Of a stretch of 60,000 nucleotides of DNA, positions 32,512 through 42,483 are shown piece by piece. The position numbers and the translations under genes were made by a program. The stretch's first letter is position 1. Every line of letters starts with the position of its first letter. Where the stretch lies: positions 47,166 through 107,165 of the forward strand of contig CAUYUJ010016162.1 of the NCBI GenBank assembly GCA_963575745.1. Reading direction: 5' to 3'. The notes beneath the pieces are model-generated. The model was not told where the DNA came from. It worked only from the letters and a program-made list of their open reading frames with translations, and did no database searches. The DNA is from Prorocentrum cordatum. Lineage: Eukaryota > Sar > Dinophyceae > Prorocentrales > Prorocentraceae.

Positions 32512-33910
32512 GACACGTGCGTCCTCACTGCCAGGTTCCCTGTCGACGGGGCTGGAAAGCTGCCTCAAGGAAAATCCGCTGCATCGACGACTTCACGGCG
32601 TCGCATGTAAATGCTGCTGTTTCCGTAGGGGAAGCAGTCCAGCACGACGGTCTAGATAAATTCGTAGCTGTCCTTAGCAAGACGATCCTCGCAGGCGCTG
32701 GCGGAGCCGCGCTTCGCAAGGAGGATTTCGTGAATGCTTTTAAAACGCTCCCACTAGCGAGCTCACACTTGCAGTTTGCTATTGTTACCTGGGCTGCAGC
32801 CGAGTCCCGTGGCCAAGGGCTTCAGCTTTTGGCGTGCCCTTTTGGCGCAGCCGCCCCTGTCTACAACTGGGAAAGGTTTGGCGCGGCTGTCCGCGCCATT
32901 CTGGCCAGGTTGTTCCACGTTGTGTTTCTTCACTTCGTGGACGACTTTTTTCGGGCCGACCCGGTTTTGGCGGGGGCGCCGCGCTTGGGCGCGCCAGCGG
33001 GCGCCAGCGTCGTGGCGTGCGAGGTGGTCGCGGGCCTGCTCGCGGGCCTGCGGGTGTCGAACGCCACGTCTGCGCAAATTTTGGGAGTGGATTGCGAGAT
33101 TGTTCAGGGCTGCTCCGCGGTGCGCATGTCGATTGGCTCCGAAAAGCTCGCGCGGTGAAGTGCGCAAATTCGCCCCATGGCGCGATGTCCCCAGCTGAAG
33201 CCAAGAAATTGGCCGGCCGACTCAGCTGGGGGTCGTCAGCAGTATTTGGTCGCGCGGCCAGAGTGCACCTGGCTCCACTTGTCAAGCACGCGTCGGAGCG
33301 CGGCTCCAAACTTTCTGTTCGCGTTGCTCGCGCGTTGCAGTGGTGGCTTCGCTTCCTTGAATGCGTTCCGTCCCTCACTGTGCTGTGCGCGAGGCCAGCA
33401 GCTCGCGTTCGCTGTATTGTGTACTCGGACGCCACGGGAAGTGGCAATGTGGCGTGGGCATTTGCTTCCCTGGTGCGCGTCTGTGGTCGGCTGCCACTGC
33501 GCCCGAACCAGCGTGGAACTGGGTACACCACCGCAGGAATCAGTAGCCACGTGGGGACTGCTCGCTGCAATTTGCGCGATCAATTTCCTTATCAGCCAGA
33601 ATTTGGGCGAGCTCGAGGCGTTGCTTTTTGTGGACAACACCGTGGGCCTCGGCATCCGAGGATCGTCCAGACAGTCTGATTGGAACGATCTGATGGGCGA
33701 CCTGCGGCTTCGAATCGCCCGCGCTGGCGTACTTCGCAGAGTTTTTTCGTGCCCGGCCACCTTAACGCGGCAGACGCGCCAGGCCGGAAGGCAAGGCCGC
33801 AGCGCTGGAAGCGATGCGCGCCGCAGGTTTCCGCCACGTCGCATGGGCTGCTCCCTGCGATGCGCCGTGGCCGCAGTGAGGCCTCGGATCAGGAAACTGA
33901 GCGCCATGGA
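32512..33910 (+). pseudogene. RT-RNase H of fragment E
   Basis: RT signature intact over IRCIDDFTASHVNAAVSVGE, RKEDFVNAFKTLPLASSH, ACPFGAAAPVYNWERFG and LHFVDDFFRAD (catalytic Asp pair at 32,940-32,945). The codon after GSEKLAR is TGA where F has TGG, and a short in-frame loss (GWELDASK of F) lies just before RVSNATSAQILGV. The RNase H region is present but frameshifted: VYSDATGSGNVAW survives, later motifs are in other frames, and the DNA for the C-terminal HLN.AD motif is changed. Nucleotide identity to F is high, so the lesions are recent. Confidence 0.8.
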
Positions 33911-34258
33911 AAAAGCATGCGCTGCATCTGCGTCTTCAGTCGTCTCTTCTGGCGGCGTCCTCTGTTCTTGATTGCGGCAGTGCTTCTCAGAGGCAGTTCG
34001 CGGGTTTTGGCACGGCTGGGTCCGCGTTATGGTCTCAGCGTTGGCCGCATTTCAGTGCCGATTTGGGCGGATCCCACCCGGGTGCCATGTTTGCAGCGCG
34101 TTCCTCTCGGACCCGGGCGCGTGGTTCTGTGGTTTTTCCGTTTTGGGCGTCCGGTCCGCGTCTCGTGCTTGGTTTGCAGTTCGATGCGGGTCATGCGCAG
34201 TCGCGCTGCCTGTGCGCCATCGTCGCCGCACGTCGATTCTGTAGTAGCTTGGCCCAAT

Positions 34259-35621
34259 ATGCTTAAATTTCTTGAGCAGAGCCGGGCCACCGCTGCTGGG
34301 AGGTCAATTGCTGCAGCGGACCCTCCTTCGAGCTCACGTTCGGAGGCTCCATTTGCAGGGGTGTCCACGCTGCTGGAGCGAGCGGCTGCTGTTTCCAGGG
34401 CCGACGTGGACGTGGCATCGCTGTGCAGCAAGCTTCAGGAGGCAGGCGTTTCGAACAGTGACGATTTCCGTGGCATTACTGTGGAGGAAGCGGCACTGAT
34501 TTGGGCACCTTTGGCCACCGTTCCCGAGACGTTCGTTCGTGCGCTGATTGCTGCATGCAGCCCTGCAACCCGAGTGGCAGCGCCCCAGAGTTCTAGTGGG
34601 GCAGGCGTTTCATCAAGCTCGCCTCCTGGTCGCCAGGGCGCCGCAGGCCCACGTTTACCGCCTGCAGCGCCGGAGACCAGAGCGACAGCTGAGGCAGCGC
34701 TTCGGGTATGTGCTGTGGCGCGTGCAGATTCCCGAGCCGGAGCCCCTCGCCAAAGCGATTCTTGCACTGGCGAAGCATGATTGTGGGCCGCGCGTGCCCC
34801 TCACGAAGAAGCCACGCACAGAGCATTTGCAGGCCAACTTGGCGCCAACAGCGCTCACTGAGCAGCCATTTTTTCGCTGGAATTCTGCGGTTGGAAAACC
34901 AGCGCTCCTGGCTACGCGTCCGCGGTTCGCGTCTACGGGCAGGCAGCGCGTGCTTGCGGGAGCCACCCGTGGCCCCCCACGCAGGTAGCGCTGGATTGCT
35001 TTGTTGGTTTATTTCGCAGCTCGTCGTCGTTGAGCCGGTACTTGTCCCATCTCCGCACAGTGCTGTCGTGGCTGAGATGCCCAATCGGGCCACTGGCAGA
35101 CACGGCTCGAGTTGTCCGAGGCGCCGGAAAAGCAGGGCGAGCTCAACGGAGGCTGCGGGTGCGGGCTTCGGCTGAAGAAACAAGAGCCCTCGCCATGTGG
35201 TGCGTCAGCTTCGGCTTTCCATTGCTGGGGGATCCCTGGGTTGTCGCCAGGCATTTCTGCTTGCGCTGCGGCGAGGTTCTCCAGATCGGGAACGAGCGTG
35301 CCCCGGTTCGTGTCGGCGTTGCAGCAGACGGGCGCTGCCACGTTTGCATCACTCACATGCAGAGAAAGTGTTTTTCGGAACCTGTGGAGGTCACGCGAAC
35401 CTGTATCTGCAAACTGCAGGGTCGTGCCCTTTGTGGCGTTTGCGTTGTGGTCAGGCTGCGTCGCGACGTCTAGGCATTACTAATGCTGAAAGCTTGGGGA
35501 TGCTAAAAATTGCCGCCGGCGCGTGCGGCTTTGCCAACGCAGCGCCCTGGGGCACCCACGCCTTTCGGCGGGGCTGGGCTACAGAGTGCCTGCAGGCAGG
35601 TGGCCCGACTGCTCTGTTTTA
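34259..35621 (+). pseudogene. Tyrosine recombinase of fragment E, C-terminally truncated
   Basis: ATG at 34,259 begins MLKFLEQSRATAAGRS. The N-terminal region runs open through FRGITVEEAALIWAPL and a Pro/Ser-rich linker; a frameshift follows near 34,770. The core-binding and catalytic regions are then readable: RYLSHLRTVLSWLRCPIGPL, RVVRGAGKAGRAQRRL, VVARHFCLRCGEVLQIG (first catalytic Arg) and, after another break near 35,470, the nucleotides for WGTHAFRRGWATE (HxxR). Coding sequence ends at GPTALFY; the GGW box and nucleophile Tyr are lost at the joint with element D. At the position where F has a one-base deletion (about 48,478), E is in frame, so E preserves the ancestral reading there. 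Confidence 0.8.
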
Positions 35622-35724
35622 CATGATTCATAAACTCGTTTACGCTGCAGGAAAACCATGAGGAGCAGCCCCACGCGCGTTCGCCTCCACTCCTCAATTC
35701 CTGCGCGCCCAATGCCTGCACAGC
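35622..35724 (+). repeat. A1 split direct repeat of element D
   Basis: ATGATTCATAAACTCGTTTA, then GCTGCAGGAAAACCATGAGG and AGCAGCCCCACG, continuing to CCTGCACAGC. About 100 bp match 41,167-41,271 with few differences (TTCATAAA/TTCACAAA, GCGCCC/GCGCTC). Confidence 0.8.
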
Positions 35725-35940
35725 AACTCGCCCCCAGCGCCGGTCACGCGTCGTGCGCCGCCGGCGCGCAGCCATTTCTGGTAAGTGCTTTCACATGAAG
35801 ATATTCAGTCGGAGGGACTGGCCATTGCTGGAGAGTTTGGTCATGATGCTATCTGTCGCCTATTATGCTCAAGTGAACCACTCCTGCTGGGATTGAAATC
35901 CTTCTTCGCGCTGCAACGTGCTCTACAATTGTACGTTGCA
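35725..35940 (+). other. 5' leader of element D
   Basis: About 215 bp between A1 and the first Gag ATG. No promoter motif recognised. Confidence 0.4.
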
Positions 35941-37274
35941 ATGCCCACCATGGCTTTCTCTTCCGGCGATGTCTCTGCCATGATTGCCACTGGGCCGAGC
36001 GGGGCCTTCAACAAAGCCAGCGCTGACCAGATCCGCGACTGGGTCGACTTCGTGCTGAATGTCGAGCCCAACGCGGCGGAGAAACACGACCTGTTCTACT
36101 ACGTGTCGGTGGCTCGCCTCTTGGCGGGAACGATCGGCAGCACCTCGCTCTCGGATTTCGAGGATCCACACATGCGCGAGATGATTAAGGCAGCGATTGT
36201 CGTGAACGATTTGCCTTACGCCGCAGAGCAGGATCCAGCATGGAAGGCATGGAAGGTTTCGCCGGCACAGGTCGTCTTCGCACTCAAGGTGCAGACCAAG
36301 TGCGCCCAAGCTGCACCACCCGCCCGCTCGGCTCCAGAAGCCGGCGCTGGGTCGAGCGACGTGGCAGGAATGGCCGAAGCTGTGAAAGAGCTCGCAGAAC
36401 TGCACACCCAGGCGCTCCAGAAGGGCAAGCCGAAGGGACCCAGCTTCAAGCTCCAAGACAGGATCGTTGAAGCGGGCTTGCAGAATTTCGATAAAGACAC
36501 CTCCTGTCCGAGGAAATCTCGGCGAAGTTCGAGGCCGGAGCCAAGATCGCCAACGACAAGGGCCGGGCTTGGATCGGCTCTGCAGAAGGAGATCTCCGCG
36601 ATCATCACCGCCCAGCATGGAGTCGCACCCCTCTCGTCGACGCGGTCGTGGGCGACGGCTCTTACGAGGATCGCGTGAGACAGAGTGCGGCCGCCAAGCG
36701 CGGAAGAGCTTGGATCGGTGAGCTTCGCGACCTTCATGGGGCATCTCCACGAGTGGGGTTTCAAGGTAATCCTCACGAAGGCGCGCAGCATGGCGGATTT
36801 TTCTCCTACGTGCATATTATGATCCGCATCGCTGAGGAGAACGGCGGGGTCAGGACGGCCTTTCAATACGACGTCCTCCAGCGGAGGGCCACGGCCAAAG
36901 CGCTCAAGAGGGACGAGACCGATTCGAGCAGGTACCATACAAGGATCGCTGTTGATCTCCTGCGCACGGCCAAAGACAAGGTGGATAAGCGCTTCGCGGA
37001 GCTCGCTCGTGCATCTGGCGCGCCCAAGGGCCAGTCCAAGGGCCAGCCTAAGGGTGCCTGCAAGAGCTACGGCGACGGGAGCAGTCATGCCTCCAGCAGC
37101 GCATCCTCCGGCGGCAAGGGCGGCAAGAGCGCTAAGGGCGACAACCGGCGCGTGCGTTCGCCGCCCGCGCGGCACAAGGGCAGCGCTGGTGGCGGCTAGC
37201 AGCGTCGGTCGCGCAGCCCGCGCGCCGGATGGCAGCCGCCCGGCCAGTGGGACAAGCAGTCCTGGAGCAAGTGA
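35941..37274 (+). pseudogene. Gag of element D, frameshifted
   Basis: Begins MPTMAFSSGDVSAMIATGP; ATG at 35,941 with a second at 35,950. It is clearly homologous to Gag of F: RDWVDFVLNVEPNAAEKHDL versus NWVRFVLEVDEAPRAKHGM, and VSPAQVVFALKVQTKCAQ versus FTPAQIVHALRVQGKCVAQ. The frame is lost near 36,500, continues in another frame (SAKFEAGAKIANDKGRAWIG), and shifts again near 36,715 and 36,795. The conserved C-terminal domain is then readable (IMIRIAEENGGVRTAFQYDV), with a Lys/Gly/Ser-rich basic tail, a TAG at 37,197-37,199, and the RSRSPRAGW..QWDKQSWSK end shared in style with other Gags. Likely RNA-binding capsid protein; the function is inferred from position and the basic tail. Confidence 0.7.
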
Positions 37275-39375
37275 GCGGTCACGCCGCTCGCTGATAGTGC
37301 CGACGGCCAGCAGTCGGAGAGCGAGTCAGGGGACGATGAGCCCACGGAGCGCTCTTCGGCTCGTCCCAGCGTTGATTTTACGCATTCTAAAGCTGGGTTG
37401 TCACATGTCAGCGCGCGTGTACATCTTTCTCGCTCGCGATGATTTGCATCGCCTAGATCCGTGGGATCACTTGGAGTGGGCGTCGGCCTTGCCTGTTTGC
37501 GCAGAAGTTCTTCTTTTGCCGCACTTTTTGGGGAAAGGCTGCGACCGCGTGACAAGATTGACCCCTGCGGAATTGCACTCGGCTCGAAAATCAGCGCTTG
37601 CTTGCTGGTCGGAGAGGAAGCGAGTGACGGAACCCTGCTGGCAACGCGCGTTCACGCAGCTGCCAGCGCACTGCCAAGGTGTCTTAGGGCCCGAGAAAAA
37701 TCTTTTTCTCCTTAGCGAGATGCTTGAGTCCATCAGCTGGCCAGACGCCACGCTGATTAGCAATTTAATGCACGGTTTTCCTCTTGTCGGCTTGCCCCCA
37801 GCGAGTGGGATGCGCGTTCCGACAGGGAACGCAGCGCCGGAGGTAACCAAAGCTGCTTTATTTGCCACTGCGAGCGTTCAGAACAGACACATTTTGCGGC
37901 GATCGTCTTTGCCACTCGGGATGGACAGATCTGTCTGCGAAGTTTTTGCTTCTGCATGCGGCCGGGAGGTCGCGGACGGCAAGGCTAGAACGCGTCCGCT
38001 GAACATAGAAACTTATGTGTTTAACGCCGAGATTCCCAATCGTGCAAGGTTGGAAGACCGCAGGCTCGATGATTTTTCTGCGTCGCGTATCAATGAAGGC
38101 ACGCAAGTATCCGAGAAGACGCTTCCCGACACGCTAGACTCACTTGTAGCGCTGGTGTTGAAGATCACGAAATCAAGAACAATGCGCACCCGTTGGCGCA
38201 AAGATGATTTTGTGCAAGCCTTCAAAACACAACCAATATGCAGCTCTCACCTTCCATTGGCAGTTGTCGTGTGGCCGGAGGCGTTGGCTAAAGACCAGTG
38301 TCTCCAGCTCCTGGCCATCGTGTCCGCCTGGGAGCGGTTCGGTTTGGCAACTCAGGGTGTGCTTGCGCAGGTTTTCCTGCGCTTCGTCGACGATCTGTTT
38401 TCGGGCGACGCGATGGAAGAGCAAATAGATGTTGGCGGAGACCCTCTGACGGGCCCTGCTGGCACTGCCAAGCTGACCATGCACGTAATTTCAGATCTTC
38501 TCGGCTGGGATTTGGATGCCGCCAAGGCTGTCACAGAACAGTCATCGGCCACCATTCTCGGCGTCGGCGTTCGTTCTGATGACGCCCGGCAAGAGATAGT
38601 TTTTGACGTGGGTCCGGAGAAGCTCGAGTTGTGGAGCTCCCAAATCGTCAGGGCCCTCAAAGCGGGCGCGTTGCCTCCGGCAGAAGTGCAGAAGCTGGCC
38701 TTGCGTCTGAGTTGGGGTGCCAGCTCAGTTTGCGGCAAGGGGGCGCGTGCTCCGCCGGCAGCTTTGTTCTTTCATGGCGCAGGCCGCACCAGCCGTCTCA
38801 CTGCAAGGACGAGGCTCACGCTCATATGGTGGCATAAGTTTTTGCAATCGCCACCCTCGCGGCGTGCACCGCTGCAACTCCGCGAGCGCCAGCGGTGCAT
38901 TTTGCGCAGCGACGCAACCAGCACTGGCATGATGGCGCGGGTGCTGCACGCTCCTTTCGCCAAAGTCTGGGCCGCCACCAGTGTGCCCGACAGCGCCCGC
39001 CAATGGGCACACTGGCGAAAGAACCAGATCGGCACCTGGGAGCTGATGGCAGCGATCTGCGCATTGAAATGGATTTTAAGCATTGGCCAAGCAGATCTCG
39101 AGATCATCTGCTTCGTCGATAACAAAAGCGCACTGGGTGCGCTTGTGCGAGGTTGTTCACGGAAGTCCGATTGGAATTGTCTGATTGGCAATATGTGGCT
39201 TCTCGTCGCCGACAAGGCACATTTCCTGCATCTTTGGCGTGTGCCTTCGCATTTGAATCTCGCAGATGCCCCCACGCGGCCGTCTGAGAAGGCAGAGCAA
39301 ATTGCCGAGCTGCAGGCGCAAAATTTTCAACGCGTTGAGTGGCTGTTTCCGCCGGATGCACCCTGGGGCGGCTGA
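37199..39375 (+). CDS. Pol (RT-RNase H) of element D, open frame with a 7-codon loss in RT
   Basis: Part of an 807-codon open frame from 36,952; the pol-like region starts after Gag, about 37,380 onward. N-terminal region: DPWDHLEWASALPVCAEVLL and HCQGVLGPEKNLFLLSEMLE. RT: RLDDFSASRINEGTQVSE, RKDDFVQAFKTQPICSSH (motif A) and FLRFVDDLFSGD, with the catalytic Asp pair at 38,389-38,394. Between LQLLA and WERFG, seven residues (CPFGAAA in F, around the PFG motif B) are missing in frame. RNase H: LRSDATSTGMMA, IGTWELMAAICA, ICFVDNKSALGA and VPSHLNLADAPTRP, all acidic residues and the His present. Stop at 39,375. The missing PFG box probably kills or weakens RT although the frame is intact. Start codon unclear; overlap with gag suggests frameshifting or a separate start. 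Confidence 0.8.
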
Positions 39376-39464
39376 AGCAAAAGTAAAACAATAACATGTG
39401 CACAGGTTCTGATTGGAGGAGGGATGCCATGCGCCAGTCTTGCCTTTTCTGAAGTGTCGGCTCA

Positions 39465-40937
39465 ATGCTTAGTTTTGTAAACGAGAGCCGAAGCAAACGT
39501 CTGCGTGCTGAAGTTGCCCCGCCCCGGCAGGCGAGCGATGTGAACTCGTTTTTTTCGCGCGCTGCAGGGCGTGGCTGGCATGAATATGGTCTAAATCTCT
39601 GGTCTTTGCGAAACTCTCGTGAACGGCGGCTTCCACCATTTGTCTGATTTTGGCGGCTTGGAAGCAAATGAATTGGCAGATCTCGCCCCTGCGTTCTCTG
39701 GACAGAACGTTGCGCTCGTCAAACCCTTTTGGGCGCAGTGTCAGCGCCAGGCCGACCGGGAGTTAGCGGCCGCGGCGCGCCGACAGGCAACGCGCACCGA
39801 GGCTACCTCGCCCTCTTCAGGGGCTGGGGCAGAGGCACAAACCCGAGTTGCGAGCCAAAGCGATCCACGTGAGGCAGCCAACGACGAGCAAGGTCATGCT
39901 GGCTTGATCTTGCTTGGTGAATCGCGCCGTGCTCGCGTTGTCCCCGAACCTGCTGTGCTGCAGCCGCAGTGGCGGCCGCCGCCCGCTGCAATGGCTATCC
40001 AGGGCGGAACCAATTGGCAGGCCCCGTGAAGAAGTCAAACGTGCACGTCGCGATGTTCCTGGCGGAGATCATCCCCATCTCCACACTCTGTGGGTCGAGT
40101 TCGCTGCCTGGCGAAAAAGTGTTCCACAATACGCTTCCGCTGTCCGCTTGTGGGGCGAAGCTGCCAGGGCCATTTCGGCGCCCAGCTGGCCACCGTCCGA
40201 ATATGTTCTCAATGCCTTTGCGGGATTATTCCGTAATGGGAACAGTCTACAGAAATATGTTTCTCATGTTCGCAGTGTGCTCTACCGATTGTAGGCCCCT
40301 CTCGGTTTTCTCGACGACACAGAAAGGCTGGCCAGAGGTGCGGAGAAAACTACCCGAGACGCATTCAGGAGAATGAAGATCCAGGCGACGGTTGAAGAAA
40401 CCAAACTCATCCGCAAGTGGCGCGCTGAAGCTGGATATCCGCTGTTGGCGGCGTCGTGGGTGATCGCTCGCCAATTTTGTTTGCGTTACTCTGAGTTGCT
40501 GCTCCTCGGGTCAAATGTTGCGACATTCCTTCAGCGGCGATGAACGCAAAACCTGTGCCATTCGTTTCGCGCAGCGCAAATGTCACAACGAACCGTGTGT
40601 GACAACCAGACGTTGTATTTGTCAGCTGCAAGGGCGCTCCTTGTGTGGTGTCTGCGAATTATTCTCTGTAGGAGCAGCAGTGTCGGTCCCCTTCGCGAGC
40701 GCGCAGTATGCCGACGCTCTTGCTGTTCTCAAAGTTGCAGCAGCCGCTTTGCAGTTGCGGAGTGCTGCGGCCTGGGACGAGGCGCTCCAACAAGGAGGGC
40801 CCGCAGCTTTGTTTTTCAGTGGTGGTTGGAAGGGCGTGGCGGCTTTCGGTTACGTCAGCGCCCAAAGTCGCGGTGCTTTGTCGGCGGCCGAATGGCTAGT
40901 TGACCACTCCGACTCAAGCGACGGCGAGCAAGCCTGA
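39465..40937 (+). pseudogene. Tyrosine recombinase of element D, multiply disrupted
   Basis: ATG at 39,465 gives MLSFVNESRSKRLRAE, identical in style to fragment C. Frameshifts near 39,590 and 40,010, a TAG replacing the Gln codon of YLLQAPLG near 40,293, and a two-base loss near 40,523 interrupt it. Recognisable parts are LWVEFAAWRKSVPQYASAVR, SWPPSEYVLNAFAGLF, VEETKLIRKWRAEAGYPLL, ARQFCLRYSELLLLG (first catalytic Arg) and GGWKGVAAFGYVSAQ, with the nucleophile Tyr preserved. Ten residues covering the HxxR box (GARAVRRGFA in fragment C) are deleted in frame between AAAW and DEALQQ. Stop at 40,937. Confidence 0.8.
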
Positions 40938-41046
40938 CTGTGGCATCGCGTGCGTGGGGTTGTAAAACAAATAGGAACAGGAAGCGGCCCTCACGATGTA
41001 CCCCGGTCAGGCGCTGCCGCGCAGTCCGTCGCCTTCTGATGCATTG

Positions 41047-41156
41047 GGAGCCAAATGGGCGGGTTCCCAGAAGGCCCCTGCCAGCCAGGCAGCGCCGCTC
41101 ACACGCACTATGCTGGCGCCAGGACGCCGGCCACTCTACAGCGGGCCTGGCCACCG
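41047..41156 (+). repeat. B1 split direct repeat of element D
   Basis: GGAGCC, then TTCCCAGAAGGCCCCTGCCA, GCCAGGCAGCGCCG and GGACGCCGGCCACT, ending CCTGGCCACCG. Matches B2 at 42,121-42,230 over about 110 bp, and the minus-strand block at 24.78-24.9 kb. Confidence 0.75.
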
Positions 41157-41166
41157 CAATGGTTTT

Positions 41167-41271
41167 CATGATTCACAAACTCGTTTATGCTGCAGGAAAA
41201 CCATGAGGAGCAGCCCCACGTGTGTTCGCCTCCACTCCTCAATTCCTGCGCGCTCAATGCCTGCGCAGCGG
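41167..41271 (+). repeat. A2 split direct repeat of element D
   Basis: ATGATTCACAAACTCGTTTA, then TGCTGCAGGAAAACCATGAG, to CCTGCGCAGC. Copy of A1. It follows B1 after about ten bases (CAATGGTTTTC). Confidence 0.8.
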
Positions 41272-42120
41272 GCTGCGGCGTCGGCGGCCGGCGGTTTTCT
41301 GCGCGAAGCGGCGGAAGTGTGCTCACCTTGCTCTGTTCGTGTGTACTCTGGTGCGGTCTCGCATGGCGGTTCGCCCGCGCTGCTCGGGTCTCGTCTGCTG
41401 GGCCGCTCGTGTCTCGCAGTTCTTCTGTTGCTGCTCCCGCGCGCTGGCTCCTTGAAGCCAGATCGAAAATGCTCCCTGATAGGAGAAGCGGCAACAAAAA
41501 TTCGCTGACAGGGGCTGCACAAACAAGACAGGCTCCCTGATAGGAGCCGCGCCTCCGAAGCCCCCTGAAAGCAGCTGCGCCTGCGTGCTCCCTGATGGGA
41601 GCTAGCGGTGCCTAGCGCTCCCTGAAAGGAGCTGCGCCTGCGTGCTCCCCGACAGGAGCGGCGCCCTAAAGCTCCCTTTCGCGTGTTCCCTGACAGGAGC
41701 AGCGGCCGAAAACTCCTTGACGGGAGCGGCGCCTGCGTGCTCCCTGACAGGAGCGGCGCTTCAAAGCTCCCTGACAGGAGCGGCCCCCCAGAACAGAGGT
41801 TCGCCGAAGGGGCGGCGCCCAATGCTCCCTGAAAGGAGCTGCGCCTGTGTGCTCCTCGACAGGAGCGCTGCCCCCCAGAGCTCCTTCCTGTGCCCCCTGC
41901 CAAGAGCAGCACCCCCAAGCTCCCCGGAGGGAGCTGCGCCTGTGCGCTCCCGGACAGGAGCGGCGCCCCGGAAGCTTTCCAGCAGGAGTCGCGCCTGCGC
42001 GCCTCCTGGGGCGGCTCCGTGGCGCTGCGCCGGCGCGCTCCCCAGCAACAGCCTGGCGGCTGTCTGCCAGCTTTCTACCGCCCTCATGCCACCCTATGGC
42101 CCGCGCCCGCGTCCTGCCCT
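41272..42120 (+). repeat. Palindrome-rich degenerate array between A2 and B2 of element D
   Basis: From about 41,466 to 42,060 there are some twenty variants of GCTCCCTGACAGGAGC (stem GCTCC/GGAGC) followed by GGCGCC or TGCGCC, at irregular spacing of roughly 25-60 bp, for example CTCCCTGATAGGAG, CTCCCTGAAAGGAG and CTCCTCGACAGGAG. 41,272-41,465 holds no repeat or gene I recognise. Confidence 0.8.
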
Positions 42121-42230
42121 GGAGCCCAAGGGGCGGATTCCCAGAGGGCCCCTGCCAGCCAGGCAGCGCCGTTCACACGCCCTATGCTGGCGCAAGGACG
42201 CCGGCCACTCATCAGTGGGCCTGGCTACCG
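42121..42230 (+). repeat. B2 split direct repeat, right end of element D
   Basis: GGAGCCCAAGGGGCGGATTC through GGGCCTGGCTACCG. Homologous to B1; after it the sequence turns into TAGCGATTTGGGGGGCAGG, half of the palindrome that begins the F-type A repeats. Confidence 0.75.
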
Positions 42231-42284
42231 TAGCGATTTGGGGGGCAGGAAGTGCGCACATGAGTGCGCCTCTCTGCCTTTTTG

Positions 42285-42437
42285 GTCGCCCCTAGATTGC
42301 GCAGCAAATTGGGGGGCAGGGAAATTTGAGGAGCGGGGATGTTGTGCATTTGCCACTTGTTGCCTCTTTGCCTTCTGGCCTTCTTGCTGTCACGCCCGTG
42401 AGCGCCCCCAAAGCGGGGCTGCGGATTCGGGGGGGTT
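42285..42437 (+). repeat. A1 split direct repeat, left end of element F
   Basis: Begins GTCGCCCCTAGATTGCGCAG CAAATTGGGGGGC, a relaxed version of the palindrome, and ends GCGGATTCGGGGGGGTT. Copy of 49,320-49,472. Confidence 0.9.
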
Positions 42438-42483
42438 GCATCGCCGCTGCCCCTGGCGTGGCAGCAGTTTCGGGCCCAGTAGC

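Larger units (their letters stand above)
32512..35621 (+). mobile_element. YR retroelement fragment E (F family), truncated at both ends
   Basis: Plus-strand copy of element F from the middle of RT through RNase H and most of the recombinase. Homology begins at 32,512 (TGACACGTGCGTCCTCACTG, equal to F at about 45,879) and stops at 35,621, in the recombinase codons just after GCTCTGTTTTAC (equal to F at about 49,018), where element D starts. The left joint is with the oppositely oriented fragment C. Confidence 0.8.
35622..42230 (+). mobile_element. Full-length YR retroelement D with split direct repeats
   Basis: Order on the plus strand: A1 repeat (35,622-35,724), gag (35,941-about 37,274), pol with RT-RNase H (to 39,375), recombinase (39,465-40,937), B1 (41,047-41,156), A2 (41,167-41,271), a palindrome-rich array, and B2 (42,121-42,230). 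A1/A2 and B1/B2 are the split direct repeats typical of Ngaro- and PAT-type elements in the DIRS order. No methyltransferase is seen, and the recombinase is in the same orientation as RT. All three genes carry lesions, pol least. Confidence 0.75.
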
